Source of the DNA: Candidatus Collierbacteria bacterium | Lineage (GTDB): Bacteria > Patescibacteriota > Microgenomatia > UBA1400 > JACPES01 | NCBI GenBank assembly: GCA_016219325.1 | Contig: JACRNH010000026.1 | Location: forward strand, 67,098 to 107,105 | Length of the DNA stretch: 40,008 bases | Direction of reading: 5' to 3' | In this document: one piece after another, positions 8,634 through 17,213 of the stretch | How the letters are laid out: each line of letters begins with the position of its first letter | Position numbering within the stretch: the first letter of the stretch is position 1 | Position numbers and translations under genes: made by a program | Notes under the pieces: generated by a model | Database searches by the model: none | What the model was told of the DNA's origin: nothing | What the model saw: only the letters and a program-made list of their open reading frames with translations

Positions 8634-9626
8634 TTACGCCATTTTTCCCGGAATATATTCTCTCTTTATCAATAATTTCCACATCTTGGAGGTTTGTAAT
8701 TTCCAAGTAGCCGAAATTTTAGGATTGGACATAACCATTCTTAACTCCCTGACCATACTCTCCACAGAACCATCCATTTTCACTCCTGCCCCAATTTCAT
8801 CTATTAAATCACTAATCGCATCTCTCCCTCCCGTAATAACCGGTATTCCTGCTTCCAGTAAAGTCAGAAGTCTTACCCGATGGGCGTAATAATCTTCAAG
8901 AGTCGGTTTCACCAAATGAACCGCGAAAACCGCATCACTCAAATATTTACCTAAGCTCTTCTCCAGCTGCCAAGGAATAAATTCTAACTGTTCTTTTGGA
9001 ATTTTCTGCCTACCAAGTTCCTCTAGTTTCCTGTAAATTCCTCTATATCCAGTCGCCGGATGCCACCCTCCCAAAAATCGAAGTTTCCAGTTGGGAAACT
9101 CTGGGGCTATTCTCGCAAACGCTTTCACCAGCGGCAACGGATCCATCCACGGATAAACTCCCCCAAACCACAACACCACCTGACGGTCGTGAATGGTTGA
9201 TGGTTGATGATTAATGGTTAATGAGGAGCCGGTGGGGAGCACCGAAATTCTCTGTCTGTTTACCGAAACACCCAGCTGTTTCGACGTTCTCACCCAATAA
9301 TCTCGCTGCCGATGATTGGCGACTAAAAAATGATTTCCGCGTCGGAGAAATTTCCTCACCATCTCCTTATTTCTCCATCTCGTTACCCAATCCTGCGGTT
9401 TCCACTTTGACAGCGTCAACTCTTTCTCCAATAAAATCGGGGTGTATAAATCAACTACTAACTTTGTTTCCGGAGATAACAACTTTAGTTTCTGGTAATA
9501 AACCGACTCCGACTTGGTACTGACCAATAAATATTCGCCTTTGAAATTTTTACTCTCAAGCCAACGCCCAACTTGTTCTTCCCTGATTGAAATTCCTGAT
9601 GATATTCGTGTCATTCGCATGCTCAC
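8634..9626 (-). CDS. GT4-like (GT-B fold) glycosyltransferase with 7-mer array in the hinge
   Basis: This 330-residue soluble glycosyltransferase has the two-domain GT-B layout: an N-terminal half ending RISVLPTGS, and a C-terminal half starting VVLWFGGVYPWMDPLPLVKAFA and containing HRVRLLTLLEAGIPVITGG, the donor-binding E-x-G-like region. The N-terminal half is short for GT4. Between the halves, residues 135-146 (SLTINHQPSTIH) are encoded by about four 7-bp tandem units. The array lies exactly in the interdomain hinge and stays open. It is separated from the upstream methyltransferase gene by 8 bases. The donor is probably a nucleotide sugar; the acceptor is unknown. Confidence 0.82.
   Translation of the reverse strand: MSMRMTRISSGISIREEQVGRWLESKNFKGEYLLVSTKSESVYYQKLKLLSPETKLVVDLYTPILLEKELTLSKWKPQDWVTRWRNKEMVRKFLRRGNHFLVANHRQRDYWVRTSKQLGVSVNRQRISVLPTGSSLTINHQPSTIHDRQVVLWFGGVYPWMDPLPLVKAFARIAPEFPNWKLRFLGGWHPATGYRGIYRKLEELGRQKIPKEQLEFIPWQLEKSLGKYLSDAVFAVHLVKPTLEDYYAHRVRLLTLLEAGIPVITGGRDAISDLIDEIGAGVKMDGSVESMVRELRMVMSNPKISATWKLQTSKMWKLLIKREYIPGKMA
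9193..9220. repeat. 7-bp tandem array (ATGRTTR)4
   Basis: Four 7-bp units: ATGGTTG twice, ATGATTA, ATGGTTA. It is read in frame on the minus strand as LTINHQPSTIH in the hinge of the GT4-like enzyme at 8634-9626. Confidence 0.85.
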
Positions 9627-9634
9627 TCGTATTA

Positions 9635-10267
9635 TTAGTACCGCTTTTCTAAAACAAATACATGATGAAACGGATTCTCTTCTATTAAATAATCTCTAGT
9701 CAATCTCCAGCCGTCAATAGCCGAAAACATTTGTTTAACTTTTGATAACGGAGTTTCGCGTTTTCCAATCTCCCAATAATGCTGTCCGTCAAACCTATGT
9801 ACCGGCGAAAAAAAAGAAATCGGAAACACTTTTTGAACGCGTGGAACAAATGGAAAAATTTTTAGAGCGATTGAAGGAGAAAAACGCGAATAATGCGGCA
9901 AAGTTATCACAATTGACTTTCGTGAAATTCTTGCCAATTCTTTCAACGCTCCCGAAACTTCTGAAAACGGAATATGCTCCAAAACTTCCGCCGCCAAAAC
10001 ACAATCAAAACTTTTATCCCCAAAAGGCAGTTTTGTAACATCCGCTCCGACAGTCGGCCGTAGCCGGGAGTCAATATCAACGCTTACCCCCAAAACCCCC
10101 ATCTCCCTCAAAACCCTCATTACTATTCCCGGCCCCGGCCCGATTTCTAAAACAGATCTCGGTTTTGTTTCCATCACCTCCATAATTTGATACCAAAAAC
10201 TTATCCACCGCTCCCGCGATAAATATCGCATATTCAAATAATCCGGCTCCACCTGTGGTTTTCTCAT
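9635..10267 (-). CDS. Class I SAM-dependent methyltransferase
   Basis: A 210-residue Rossmann methyltransferase. Motif I is EIGPGPG at residues 41-47, followed by an acidic strand end (VSVDID) and the LAAEVLEHIPF segment typical of the Methyltransf_11 family. In this setting it probably methylates a sugar hydroxyl or carboxyl on the growing glycan or its lipid-linked precursor, which is inference. It starts in an ATGA overlap with the DegT aminotransferase gene upstream. There is no repeat insertion before motif I, in contrast to two other methyltransferases of this window. Confidence 0.88.
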   Translation of the reverse strand: MRKPQVEPDYLNMRYLSRERWISFWYQIMEVMETKPRSVLEIGPGPGIVMRVLREMGVLGVSVDIDSRLRPTVGADVTKLPFGDKSFDCVLAAEVLEHIPFSEVSGALKELARISRKSIVITLPHYSRFSPSIALKIFPFVPRVQKVFPISFFSPVHRFDGQHYWEIGKRETPLSKVKQMFSAIDGWRLTRDYLIEENPFHHVFVLEKRY

Positions 10268-11442
10268 AATGTCTTCCCAAACTCTTGTATCGCATTAATC
10301 ACCCTATCTTGGTCTCGAAACGAAAGTGTCGGATACAATGGCAAAGTTAACAATGTCTTCCAAACTCGTTCTGTTACCGGCACGTTCGCCGTATATCCGG
10401 TCTGTCGATAATATTTATGGTGATGAATCGGCATATAATGAACACCGGAAGAAATTAATCTATCCTTTAATAACAGATTCAGCCTATCTCGATACCTAGT
10501 CTTGATAACGTAATTATGTCGGGCGCTTTCCGCCCAGTCCTTAACTATTGGGATTTTTAGCCACTTTAATTGACGAAAGTGGTCATCATATCTTTTGGCT
10601 AAAAATTTCCGCCGGCGATTTGCTTTCTTTAATTTTTTCAGCTGCGCTATTCCAATCGCCGCGGTTAGATCATTCATGTGATACTTATAACCTAAATCCA
10701 CCACATCGTAATACCATCCATACTGGCGATAATCTTCAGATAATACTTTTTCTTCTCTCTCCCATGTCGCCTTATCAATTCCCACCCATCGCAATCGCCT
10801 GATGCGATCTGCCAAATCTTTATCATTAGTAGTCACCATTCCGCCATCGCCGGTGGCCAAATTCTTGACCGCGTGAAAAGAAAAACAAGTCAAGTCAGAT
10901 AACCCGCCGATCATTTTCCCTTTATATTGCGATCCGCAAGCATGACTGGCATCTTCAATAACTTTTAGATTGTGTTTCTTGGCGATTCGCTGAATCTCAT
11001 CTAGATCAACCGGATGGCCGCCGAAGTCAACCGGAATCACCGCCTTGGATTTCTTGGTGATTTTTCTCTTTAAGTCAGCCGGATCCATACATAATGTTTC
11101 TTCATCAATATCCACAAACACCGGCCTAGCTCCAACGTAAAGAACCGCATGAGCATCAGACACAAAAGTTAAGGACGGCACCAAAACCTCATCGCCTTTG
11201 CCAATCCCTAAGGCCAATAAACTCAAATGCAACGCCGCGGTCGCCGAATTCAATCCCACGGCATAATCGGAATCAACATATTTTGCAAACTTATTTTCAA
11301 ACTCTTCGGTTTTAGGCCCCAGCCCGATCCACCCGGATCGAATCACTTCTGCCACCGCGTCAATTTCCGCTTGCCCCATCGCCGGCCTAAACACCGGCAA
11401 CACTTTCAAAACCGAAACCTTACTCTGACTCGTCCGCGGCAT
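10264..11442 (-). CDS. DegT/DnrJ/EryC1 PLP aminotransferase (probable 4-amino sugar type)
   Basis: The second DegT enzyme of the locus, 392 residues. The PLP lysine is K193 in SFHAVKN, the cofactor aspartate is D164 in EDASHA, and GDGG follows at 198-201. SFHAVKN is the form common in ArnB/PseC-like 4-aminotransferases. The upstream gene ends in a GNAT domain resembling PseH, so the pair could make an N-acetylated 4-amino-4-deoxy sugar; this is inference. The ATG at 11,442 overlaps the upstream gene by 23 bases and has no clear Shine-Dalgarno. Alternative TTG or GTG starts lie about 11-13 codons downstream, just before LPVFRPAMG, where the family homology begins. Confidence 0.9.
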   Translation of the reverse strand: MPRTSQSKVSVLKVLPVFRPAMGQAEIDAVAEVIRSGWIGLGPKTEEFENKFAKYVDSDYAVGLNSATAALHLSLLALGIGKGDEVLVPSLTFVSDAHAVLYVGARPVFVDIDEETLCMDPADLKRKITKKSKAVIPVDFGGHPVDLDEIQRIAKKHNLKVIEDASHACGSQYKGKMIGGLSDLTCFSFHAVKNLATGDGGMVTTNDKDLADRIRRLRWVGIDKATWEREEKVLSEDYRQYGWYYDVVDLGYKYHMNDLTAAIGIAQLKKLKKANRRRKFLAKRYDDHFRQLKWLKIPIVKDWAESARHNYVIKTRYRDRLNLLLKDRLISSGVHYMPIHHHKYYRQTGYTANVPVTERVWKTLLTLPLYPTLSFRDQDRVINAIQEFGKTL

Positions 11443-13021
11443 GAAAAGATTGTACCATCAAAACAGTTTTACCATTTCTCGTTTTCCCAGTTTTCTGAAT
11501 GTTAAACCCGGCGGACCGGTATAAACCCATCGCTTTCTTGTTATCGCCAAAAACCTCCAACCTTAATTCGTCTAATCTTAATTCATTTTTGGCGACGGAC
11601 AAAATTTTCTTCACCAAAATCTTTCCGTATCCCATCCCCTGAAATTGTTTATCAATCACAAACCGACCAACCTCTGTGCTTTTTTTTGCCAAATCAATAT
11701 TGTAAATCGCTCCCACCCCTACCTTTCGGCCATTGTCCTTCAAAACAAACATATAATCGTCCGTCTTTTTTTTGTAATTCTCAAACCACCTTCGCTGATC
11801 CGACCGGGAAACATACGCATCATCCAAAAACTTCCTTCTGTTGTCATTCCTGACCCGCCGCACAAATTCCAAATCGCCAAACCATATTGGCCGCAGCCGC
11901 AGACGGTCAGTCGCCCAATTTACCGCCTCGGCAATATTCCTGGCGTAATTCTCCGTCGTAAATCTGCCGGATAATTTTTCGGTTTGATTTTCCAGACGGC
12001 TGCGCAAATTTTTATCGTCTACGACCGTCCTAACTGCTCCCTGCAATAAACTGGGATTGTCCGGAGCTACCAAAATTGCGTCAATTCCGTTTCTTAGTCC
12101 ATAATGGCTTATCCCCATCACATTGCTTGCCACGATCGGTTTCCTCGCCTGAAACGAATCGGTCAGCGTCATCTGCCCGCTTGACCGATACATCTCCCGC
12201 ATTGGAATCACTACCGCCGTCGCCCGCCGATACCAATCAGCTACTTCCCGATACGAAAGATCTAATAAAACTTTTACATTGCCGGGAATCGACAACCCCT
12301 CGACATTTCGCCGACTGCAAATCACGGCAAACTCAACGTCAGCTAATTTTTCTGCCGCTTCAAACAGAATTTTGTAATCTCTGGCATGATCTCTCCCAAC
12401 AGCCAATACTAATTCTGAATTCTGAATTCTGAATTCTGAATTAGCGCGATTTTGAAAAAAGCGCGCGTCAGACCCCATTGCCACAAACGTACAATAAGAC
12501 GGATTATATAAACCTAGCTTAATTAATTTTTCCTTCTCTATCGGCGAATGGTAAATGATATGGTCGGCCGCTGACAAAATCCAAGTGTAAAACCGCCTAA
12601 ACAGCGTTATTTCTCCGGCGTCAACCGCCCGCTTCAATTTCCCCTGAATATAAAACAACCCCACCGCGTAGATCACCGGCGGTTTAACTAATCCCAGCCG
12701 TTTCAAAAAACAAACCGGCAAACCAATAGAGTCAGTATTGGTCAAGATCACTTCCGCCCGATTCATCGCCGGCAACATCAACAACGCTCTCCCCAATTGA
12801 AAAGTAATATCAATTTGTTCCCTGAACAGCCTTCCAAAAAGAAAAAAAACTTTATCCAAAAAGTTTTGCCAAACCGGAGAAACATCCGCAAACGAAGCCT
12901 GCCAACCCAAAAAATTAAAGTAGTTCAACCCATAAAGTTCATTATCCGGAGACTCCCCGCTTCTAACAAGCTCAAGAGCTCTGTTTCTATTCGTCGGATA
13001 AAAAAATAGTATCTTCTTCAT
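11420..13021 (-). CDS. Fusion: GT4 glycosyltransferase + GNAT N-acetyltransferase (PseH-like)
   Basis: A 533-residue two-enzyme protein. Residues 1-370 form a GT-B glycosyltransferase, with FVAMGSDARFF before the hinge, LVLAVGRDHARDYK at the start of the C-terminal domain and QARKPIVASN in the donor site region. Residues 374-526 form a GNAT domain with the acetyl-CoA loop QGMGYG at 461-466 and NKKAMGLYRSAGF at 494-506. The GNAT part resembles amino-sugar acetyltransferases such as PseH. Its neighbour is a DegT aminotransferase, so the acetyltransferase may act on the amino sugar that this same protein then transfers. The hinge, residues 194-204, is encoded by a (AATTCTG)4.5 array. No stop separates the domains. 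Confidence 0.88.
   Translation of the reverse strand: MKKILFFYPTNRNRALELVRSGESPDNELYGLNYFNFLGWQASFADVSPVWQNFLDKVFFLFGRLFREQIDITFQLGRALLMLPAMNRAEVILTNTDSIGLPVCFLKRLGLVKPPVIYAVGLFYIQGKLKRAVDAGEITLFRRFYTWILSAADHIIYHSPIEKEKLIKLGLYNPSYCTFVAMGSDARFFQNRANSEFRIQNSELVLAVGRDHARDYKILFEAAEKLADVEFAVICSRRNVEGLSIPGNVKVLLDLSYREVADWYRRATAVVIPMREMYRSSGQMTLTDSFQARKPIVASNVMGISHYGLRNGIDAILVAPDNPSLLQGAVRTVVDDKNLRSRLENQTEKLSGRFTTENYARNIAEAVNWATDRLRLRPIWFGDLEFVRRVRNDNRRKFLDDAYVSRSDQRRWFENYKKKTDDYMFVLKDNGRKVGVGAIYNIDLAKKSTEVGRFVIDKQFQGMGYGKILVKKILSVAKNELRLDELRLEVFGDNKKAMGLYRSAGFNIQKTGKTRNGKTVLMVQSFHAADESE
12411..12442. repeat. 7-bp tandem array (AATTCTG)4.5
   Basis: Four and a half perfect units, read in frame as NSEFRIQNSEL in the hinge of the GT4-GNAT fusion. 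The plus strand of the same array contains TGA in each frame cycle, while the coding strand is open. Confidence 0.92.
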
Positions 13022-13674
13022 TGGCGATCTTTCTTTAACACTAACAGAAAACCGGTCGTGAAACGTTTCAAATAATTCGGTGATTTAAACCTCGTCTCCC
13101 ACCAAAACAACAATTCATAAACCGGAAACATTATTAGATATCCCAAATATCGTAGCGGCGGCCACCAATGGGAAATCCAGTATTTCTCTGCGTCGCCCAA
13201 CACCGAAAAAAAATATCCCTGCGGCTCCAGTTTTTCAATCGTCAACCCCGCCTTCCCCGCCGCCCAAACCCACCACGCACTTGTCAACCTGATACTGTCG
13301 TGCTGATCAAAATCAAACGGAGTTAAAAACGGAGAGGTAAAAACAGCAACCCCTCCCGGCCTTAAGACTCTTTTTACTTCAGTTAACATTTTTAACGGCT
13401 CAAATAAATATCCTGTCAGCTCGCTGCATTTGATTGAATCAAAAGAACTGTCTCTAAATGGTAAAACTTGAGCATCGCCAATTAATGTTGGTTTAAGATT
13501 AAAATCAATATCCAAAACTGTCCAGTCTAATTCCCGGCCGTGCGGAAATTCTCCCCGTGTCCGGCCTCCGCCTAAATCCAATACCCTGCCAGCAAACAAA
13601 TGCTGTTGGGCGAACAAATCTCCGTCCACCAGTCTTCTCCGCAATGTGGCAAATAGGATGTTTTTTAGGTTCAT
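13018..13674 (-). CDS. Class I SAM-dependent methyltransferase
   Basis: From the chosen ATG the product has 218 residues. Motif I reads LDLGGGRTRGEFPHG, followed by VLDID, then VKRVLRPGGVAVFTSPF, the usual core of Methyltransf_11 enzymes. A C-terminal hydrophobic patch (YLGYLIMFPVYELLFWW) suggests membrane association. I chose the ATG at 13,672-13,674 because it makes an ATGA overlap with the upstream methyltransferase stop, the standard junction in this locus. The frame stays open 21 codons further, but that stretch is the upstream gene read in another frame. The substrate is probably a glycan intermediate. Confidence 0.85.
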   Translation of the reverse strand: MNLKNILFATLRRRLVDGDLFAQQHLFAGRVLDLGGGRTRGEFPHGRELDWTVLDIDFNLKPTLIGDAQVLPFRDSSFDSIKCSELTGYLFEPLKMLTEVKRVLRPGGVAVFTSPFLTPFDFDQHDSIRLTSAWWVWAAGKAGLTIEKLEPQGYFFSVLGDAEKYWISHWWPPLRYLGYLIMFPVYELLFWWETRFKSPNYLKRFTTGFLLVLKKDRQ

Positions 13675-14423
13675 GGTTTCTCTATCACTATATATATAGA
13701 ACTTCCAAACGGCAGTTTCACCCACTTTGCCAGCCAATTTTCAAATCTGCAGACAAGTTCAAAAATCCAATTCAGCCATGACGGCAATTCGGCTAAATCT
13801 GAAATCATTTTGTTGCTAACCCCAATTTTGTCCAGGAATCTCTTAATCACAAATTCCGGAAATATCATTCCAAAAATATAACGGGCTTTGATTATGGTAA
13901 AACCGGCATTTTTCAATAACGCCGTGGCGGAAGACATGCTATATCTTCTAGCCGCATGAACAGCCCTATCATGGCTCCCAAACGCCCATTGGAATGCCGG
14001 GATTATAAATATGGCTTTACCACCATTTTTAAGCACTCTAAATATTTCAGCCGCGGCCTTTTTGTCTGAAACCTGCCGATGGTAAAAAACACTGATACAG
14101 GTAATCAAGTTAAAACTTTTATCCGCAAACGGCAAATCGTTTATAGAGCCGTTGACGTACCTTGCTTTCAGATGAGGCTTTAATCCTAACGCTAAACCAG
14201 ATATATCAATTCCGACCGTTGATCCTAAACCAGATAACTGTTCAGTTAACCCTCCAGTGCCACATCCGGCATCGAGGATTCTGATAAGGCCTGGCCTTGC
14301 GAAGTAAGGCCCGGCCTTTGTTGATTGACCTATGACTTCACCAATCACCAATCTATGCACCGACCGGTACCACCAATGGCTATCTTCAATTTTAGCTAAT
14401 CGGTAATATTCTTTTATATCCAT
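13671..14423 (-). CDS. Class I SAM-dependent methyltransferase with palindrome-encoded insert before motif I
   Basis: A 250-residue methyltransferase with motif I DAGCGTG at residues 51-57 and FRVLKNGGKAIFIIPAF later. Residues 36-46 (KAGPYFARPGL) are encoded by a class A palindrome at 14,286-14,318, which sits directly before the first beta strand (IRILDAGCG). The surrounding fold looks complete, so the insert probably lengthens a surface loop. The N-terminal DSHWWYRSVHRLV is common in methyltransferases of surface-polysaccharide loci. The gene overlaps the upstream aminotransferase gene by 10 bases and the downstream methyltransferase by 4. Confidence 0.88.
   Translation of the reverse strand: MDIKEYYRLAKIEDSHWWYRSVHRLVIGEVIGQSTKAGPYFARPGLIRILDAGCGTGGLTEQLSGLGSTVGIDISGLALGLKPHLKARYVNGSINDLPFADKSFNLITCISVFYHRQVSDKKAAAEIFRVLKNGGKAIFIIPAFQWAFGSHDRAVHAARRYSMSSATALLKNAGFTIIKARYIFGMIFPEFVIKRFLDKIGVSNKMISDLAELPSWLNWIFELVCRFENWLAKWVKLPFGSSIYIVIEKP
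14286..14318. repeat. Class A palindrome, copy 3
   Basis: Arms AAGGCCTGGCCTTGC and GTAAGGCCCGGCCTT with two mismatches. It is read as KAGPYFARPGL directly before motif I of a methyltransferase. Confidence 0.85.
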
Positions 14424-15514
14424 AGTCTTACCGTCTCTAAAACCTTATCTTGAGTCTCAACCGGCAACCCAGGATAAAAAGGCAGGGATAAAATTTGTTT
14501 GGAGGCATTTTCAGATACCGGAAAATGCCGTGTCGAATACGTCATATGACCAATTTTTTGAAATGCCGGCTGGAAATGAAGCGGTTGGGGATAATGAATT
14601 AAAGACATAATTCCCTCTGCTTCCAGTTTCTCTTTTAGCCTGTCTCTATTGTTAGACCTCACCACAAATAAATGATAACCGTGAGTCAAACCCTTTGTCA
14701 GCAACCCGGGGATTAAATTTTCCTGTTTCAAGGCTTCCCGATATCTTAATCCCATTGCCTGTCTTTCTTTTATCTCATCTCTGAGATACTGAAGTTTAAC
14801 TCTTAAAATCGCAGCTTGGATTTCTTCTAAACGGCTATGAGTTGAAGATTCCAGCGAATGGTATCTGATATCCTCGCCATACATCCTCAATCTTCTGATT
14901 CTATCGGCAATTTTAGTATCATTGGTCACTACCGCTCCGCCATCGCCCATGGTGGATAAATTTTTAGTCGGATAAAAACTAAAACAGCCAATATCGCCAA
15001 AAGTTCCAACATATTTATTCCCGATTTTAGCACCAACAGCTTGAGCGCAGTCTTCTATCACATAGATATTAAGCCTTCTTGCCAAATTGATAATTTCATC
15101 CATCAAAACAGGCATTCCGTAAAGATGAACCACTACAATAGCTTTTGTTTTGGTCGTCAGGACAGACTCAATGGTCTTTGCGGATATTGTCAGAGTATCT
15201 TTCTCCACATCGCAAAACCTGGCATGAGCGCCGCTCCCTGCTACTCCGAAAGCAGTCGGATAAGCATTGTCCGGAACAATCACGTCTTCATCACTCCTAA
15301 TCCCAATAGCCTTAAGCGACAATGTCAAGGCATCCGTTCCTGATCCTACCCCGACAACATTTTGTATCTCCAAAAAATCTGCAAACTCTTTTTCGAACCC
15401 TGATAATTCTTCTCCCATTAAATAAACCCCGCTGTCAATCACTTTTTCAATTGCTTCAACTATTTCCGGCCTGTATTTTGAAAATAATTCTTTTGGATTT
15501 AAAGTCGGAATCAT
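14414..15514 (-). CDS. DegT/DnrJ/EryC1 PLP aminotransferase (FdtB/QdtB-like)
   Basis: The third DegT aminotransferase, 366 residues. The PLP lysine is K184 in SFYPTKN, the cofactor aspartate is D155 in EDCAQA, and GDGG lies at 190-193. The N-terminal segment (RPEIVEAIEKVIDSGVYLMGEELSGFEKEFADF) and LYGMPVLMDEI match the subgroup that aminates dTDP- or GDP-keto-6-deoxyhexoses such as FdtB/QdtB. No matching dTDP-glucose pathway genes are visible in the window, so the substrate is open. The gene follows the SDR gene after one base. The two may act on the same nucleotide sugar. Confidence 0.9.
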   Translation of the reverse strand: MIPTLNPKELFSKYRPEIVEAIEKVIDSGVYLMGEELSGFEKEFADFLEIQNVVGVGSGTDALTLSLKAIGIRSDEDVIVPDNAYPTAFGVAGSGAHARFCDVEKDTLTISAKTIESVLTTKTKAIVVVHLYGMPVLMDEIINLARRLNIYVIEDCAQAVGAKIGNKYVGTFGDIGCFSFYPTKNLSTMGDGGAVVTNDTKIADRIRRLRMYGEDIRYHSLESSTHSRLEEIQAAILRVKLQYLRDEIKERQAMGLRYREALKQENLIPGLLTKGLTHGYHLFVVRSNNRDRLKEKLEAEGIMSLIHYPQPLHFQPAFQKIGHMTYSTRHFPVSENASKQILSLPFYPGLPVETQDKVLETVRLWI

Positions 15515-15515
15515 G

Positions 15516-16481
15516 TTATTTCCAATAATATTTTTTATATTTCAGATAATAATCAAAAGTTTTTTTTAGTCCTGATTCCAGATTAACTCTAGGTTCCCAG
15601 TCCAATTTATCTTTGATTTTCGATCTGTCGGCGATATAATCCCCAACTTCAATTGATTTTCTTTCGGCAGGAAATGGAATTGTCTTAAAGTCCCCTTTCC
15701 CAAAAACCTTAATTGCAGATTTGACAAAAGATTCAAGCGATACGGCATCCCCACCCAGATTAAAAACTTCCCCATTAGATTTAGGGCTATCCGCAGCTAG
15801 TGTAAATGCCGCGATCGTATCGTCAACAAAATTTATATCTCTAATTTGGCTACCGTCACCAAAAAGCTCAACCGTTTTCCCATCTATCAATTGTCTGATA
15901 AACCAATTTAAGACTCCCTGACGCGGATGCTTCATTTGATGGCGCGACCCATAAACATTGGTTAGCCGTAGCGAACATGTGCGCAATCCGTGAATATTAT
16001 GATACAACCGGTAATACCATTCAGCGGCAATATTATTTATGCCGTTGACATCCACAGGTTCCATCGGATGATTTTCATCAACCGGTAAATATTTTGCTCT
16101 GCCATATTGGTTGCGGGTGCCGGCAAATAGTATTTTTGCCTCCCGATTATATTTACGGCAGGCCTCAAGCAAAGTCAGCTGGCTAACACAGTTTATTTCC
16201 AAATCCGTGAACGGATCCGTCATTGAATCAACATGAGACAAGGTTCCGGCCAAACTGTAGACAATATCTTGGCCTTTTACCAGTTTCTCCATAAGTGTAG
16301 TATTTCTCACATCCCCAATCTCAATTTCGATATCATCTTTAATCTGATTAATATTGAATTTATTGCCGCCGTAATCCGGAAAAAGAGCATCCACCACTAT
16401 TACTTTATTCCCCCTTTTCACCTCCGCGATTGCCAAAGTGCTGCCGATAAATCCTAAGCCGCCGGTGATGAGAATGTTCAT
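15516..16481 (-). CDS. NAD-dependent epimerase/dehydratase-like SDR with replaced catalytic Tyr and Lys
   Basis: An extended SDR of 321 residues. The NAD-binding GGLGFIG is at 7-13, and IGDVRN, LAGTLSH and AGTRNQYG (120-127) follow as expected. At the catalytic YxxxK position the protein reads DVNGINN, placing N146 where the tyrosine and N150 where the lysine should be. From memory, a subgroup of polysaccharide-locus SDRs reads DVNGINK, so loss of the tyrosine may be family-wide while loss of the lysine looks specific here. The sugar-binding part (LTNVYGSR, LFGDGSQIRDINFVDD) is intact. It may have an unusual mechanism or a non-catalytic role. Confidence 0.85.
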   Translation of the reverse strand: MNILITGGLGFIGSTLAIAEVKRGNKVIVVDALFPDYGGNKFNINQIKDDIEIEIGDVRNTTLMEKLVKGQDIVYSLAGTLSHVDSMTDPFTDLEINCVSQLTLLEACRKYNREAKILFAGTRNQYGRAKYLPVDENHPMEPVDVNGINNIAAEWYYRLYHNIHGLRTCSLRLTNVYGSRHQMKHPRQGVLNWFIRQLIDGKTVELFGDGSQIRDINFVDDTIAAFTLAADSPKSNGEVFNLGGDAVSLESFVKSAIKVFGKGDFKTIPFPAERKSIEVGDYIADRSKIKDKLDWEPRVNLESGLKKTFDYYLKYKKYYWK

Positions 16482-16482
16482 G

Positions 16483-16506
16483 GGTTAATAGGTTAATGGG
16501 TTAATG
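16483..16506. repeat. 8-bp tandem array (GGTTAATR)3 across a gene end
   Basis: Three units span the 3-base gap and the last codons and stop of the GT2 gene, giving the C-terminus INPLTY. It may have changed where this protein ends. Confidence 0.7.
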
Positions 16507-17204
16507 AACTTCCATAATTCCAATCTTAATCTTATAAGCTCAATACCGGTATTAAAAATTCGTTTCCAGTTAAAAAATTGGGAATTACCGTGCTTTCGGG
16601 AATAATGGTGAACCGATACTTGTCTAAATTCAGCTCCCATATCTTGCAATTTCTTAACCAATTCAACACAAATAGCCCCGGAACTGCAATTTAGATTAAT
16701 TTTTTTTAACGATGAATTGCGTATAAGCCTGAAATCACAATCGGTGTCGTTAATATCTATCCCAAAGACATTCCTGACAAAAAAATTGTAAAGATTTCCT
16801 ATTATGATCCTGTACCATGGGTCGTTTCTGAACATTTTTATTCCGTTGACTACGTCAATATCATGGGTCATCAATGGGATCAATAGCTCAAGCTCGCCAA
16901 TATCGTATTGACCGTCACCGTCAGTATAAAATACCAGATCGTATTTAGCTGCCTTAAATCCTGACTTTAACGCTCCGCCATAACCCTTATTTTGGCGGTG
17001 AAATATCAAGCGCAAATTTTTAATTTCTTTGCTTAACTTCGACAATTCTCCCCGGCTATTGTCGGTAGAACCATCATCAATAACAATAATTTCATACTTT
17101 CCCGCATTTTTATCCAGTATTTTTTTGATACCCCTGACCAACAGACCAATTGTCTTTTCATCATTGAAACATGGAAAAAATACCGATACGGAAGGTTTTG
17201 CCAC
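16485..17204 (-). CDS. GT2 family glycosyltransferase (polyprenyl-phosphate sugar synthase-like)
   Basis: A 239-residue GT-A enzyme with VIDDGSTDNS near residue 42-51 and the metal-binding DGD in YTDGDGQYD. It lacks C-terminal membrane segments, matching the soluble DPM1-like type that charges undecaprenyl-phosphate for GT-C enzymes. The C-terminal residues KFINPLTY are encoded by a GGTTAATR octamer array that continues through the stop into the 3-base gap before the SDR gene. All motifs look intact, unlike the GT2 at 4226-4963. It could supply a lipid-linked sugar to one of the many GT-C proteins here. Confidence 0.9.
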   Translation of the reverse strand: MAKPSVSVFFPCFNDEKTIGLLVRGIKKILDKNAGKYEIIVIDDGSTDNSRGELSKLSKEIKNLRLIFHRQNKGYGGALKSGFKAAKYDLVFYTDGDGQYDIGELELLIPLMTHDIDVVNGIKMFRNDPWYRIIIGNLYNFFVRNVFGIDINDTDCDFRLIRNSSLKKINLNCSSGAICVELVKKLQDMGAEFRQVSVHHYSRKHGNSQFFNWKRIFNTGIELIRLRLELWKFINPLTY

Positions 17205-17213
17205 AGGTATATT

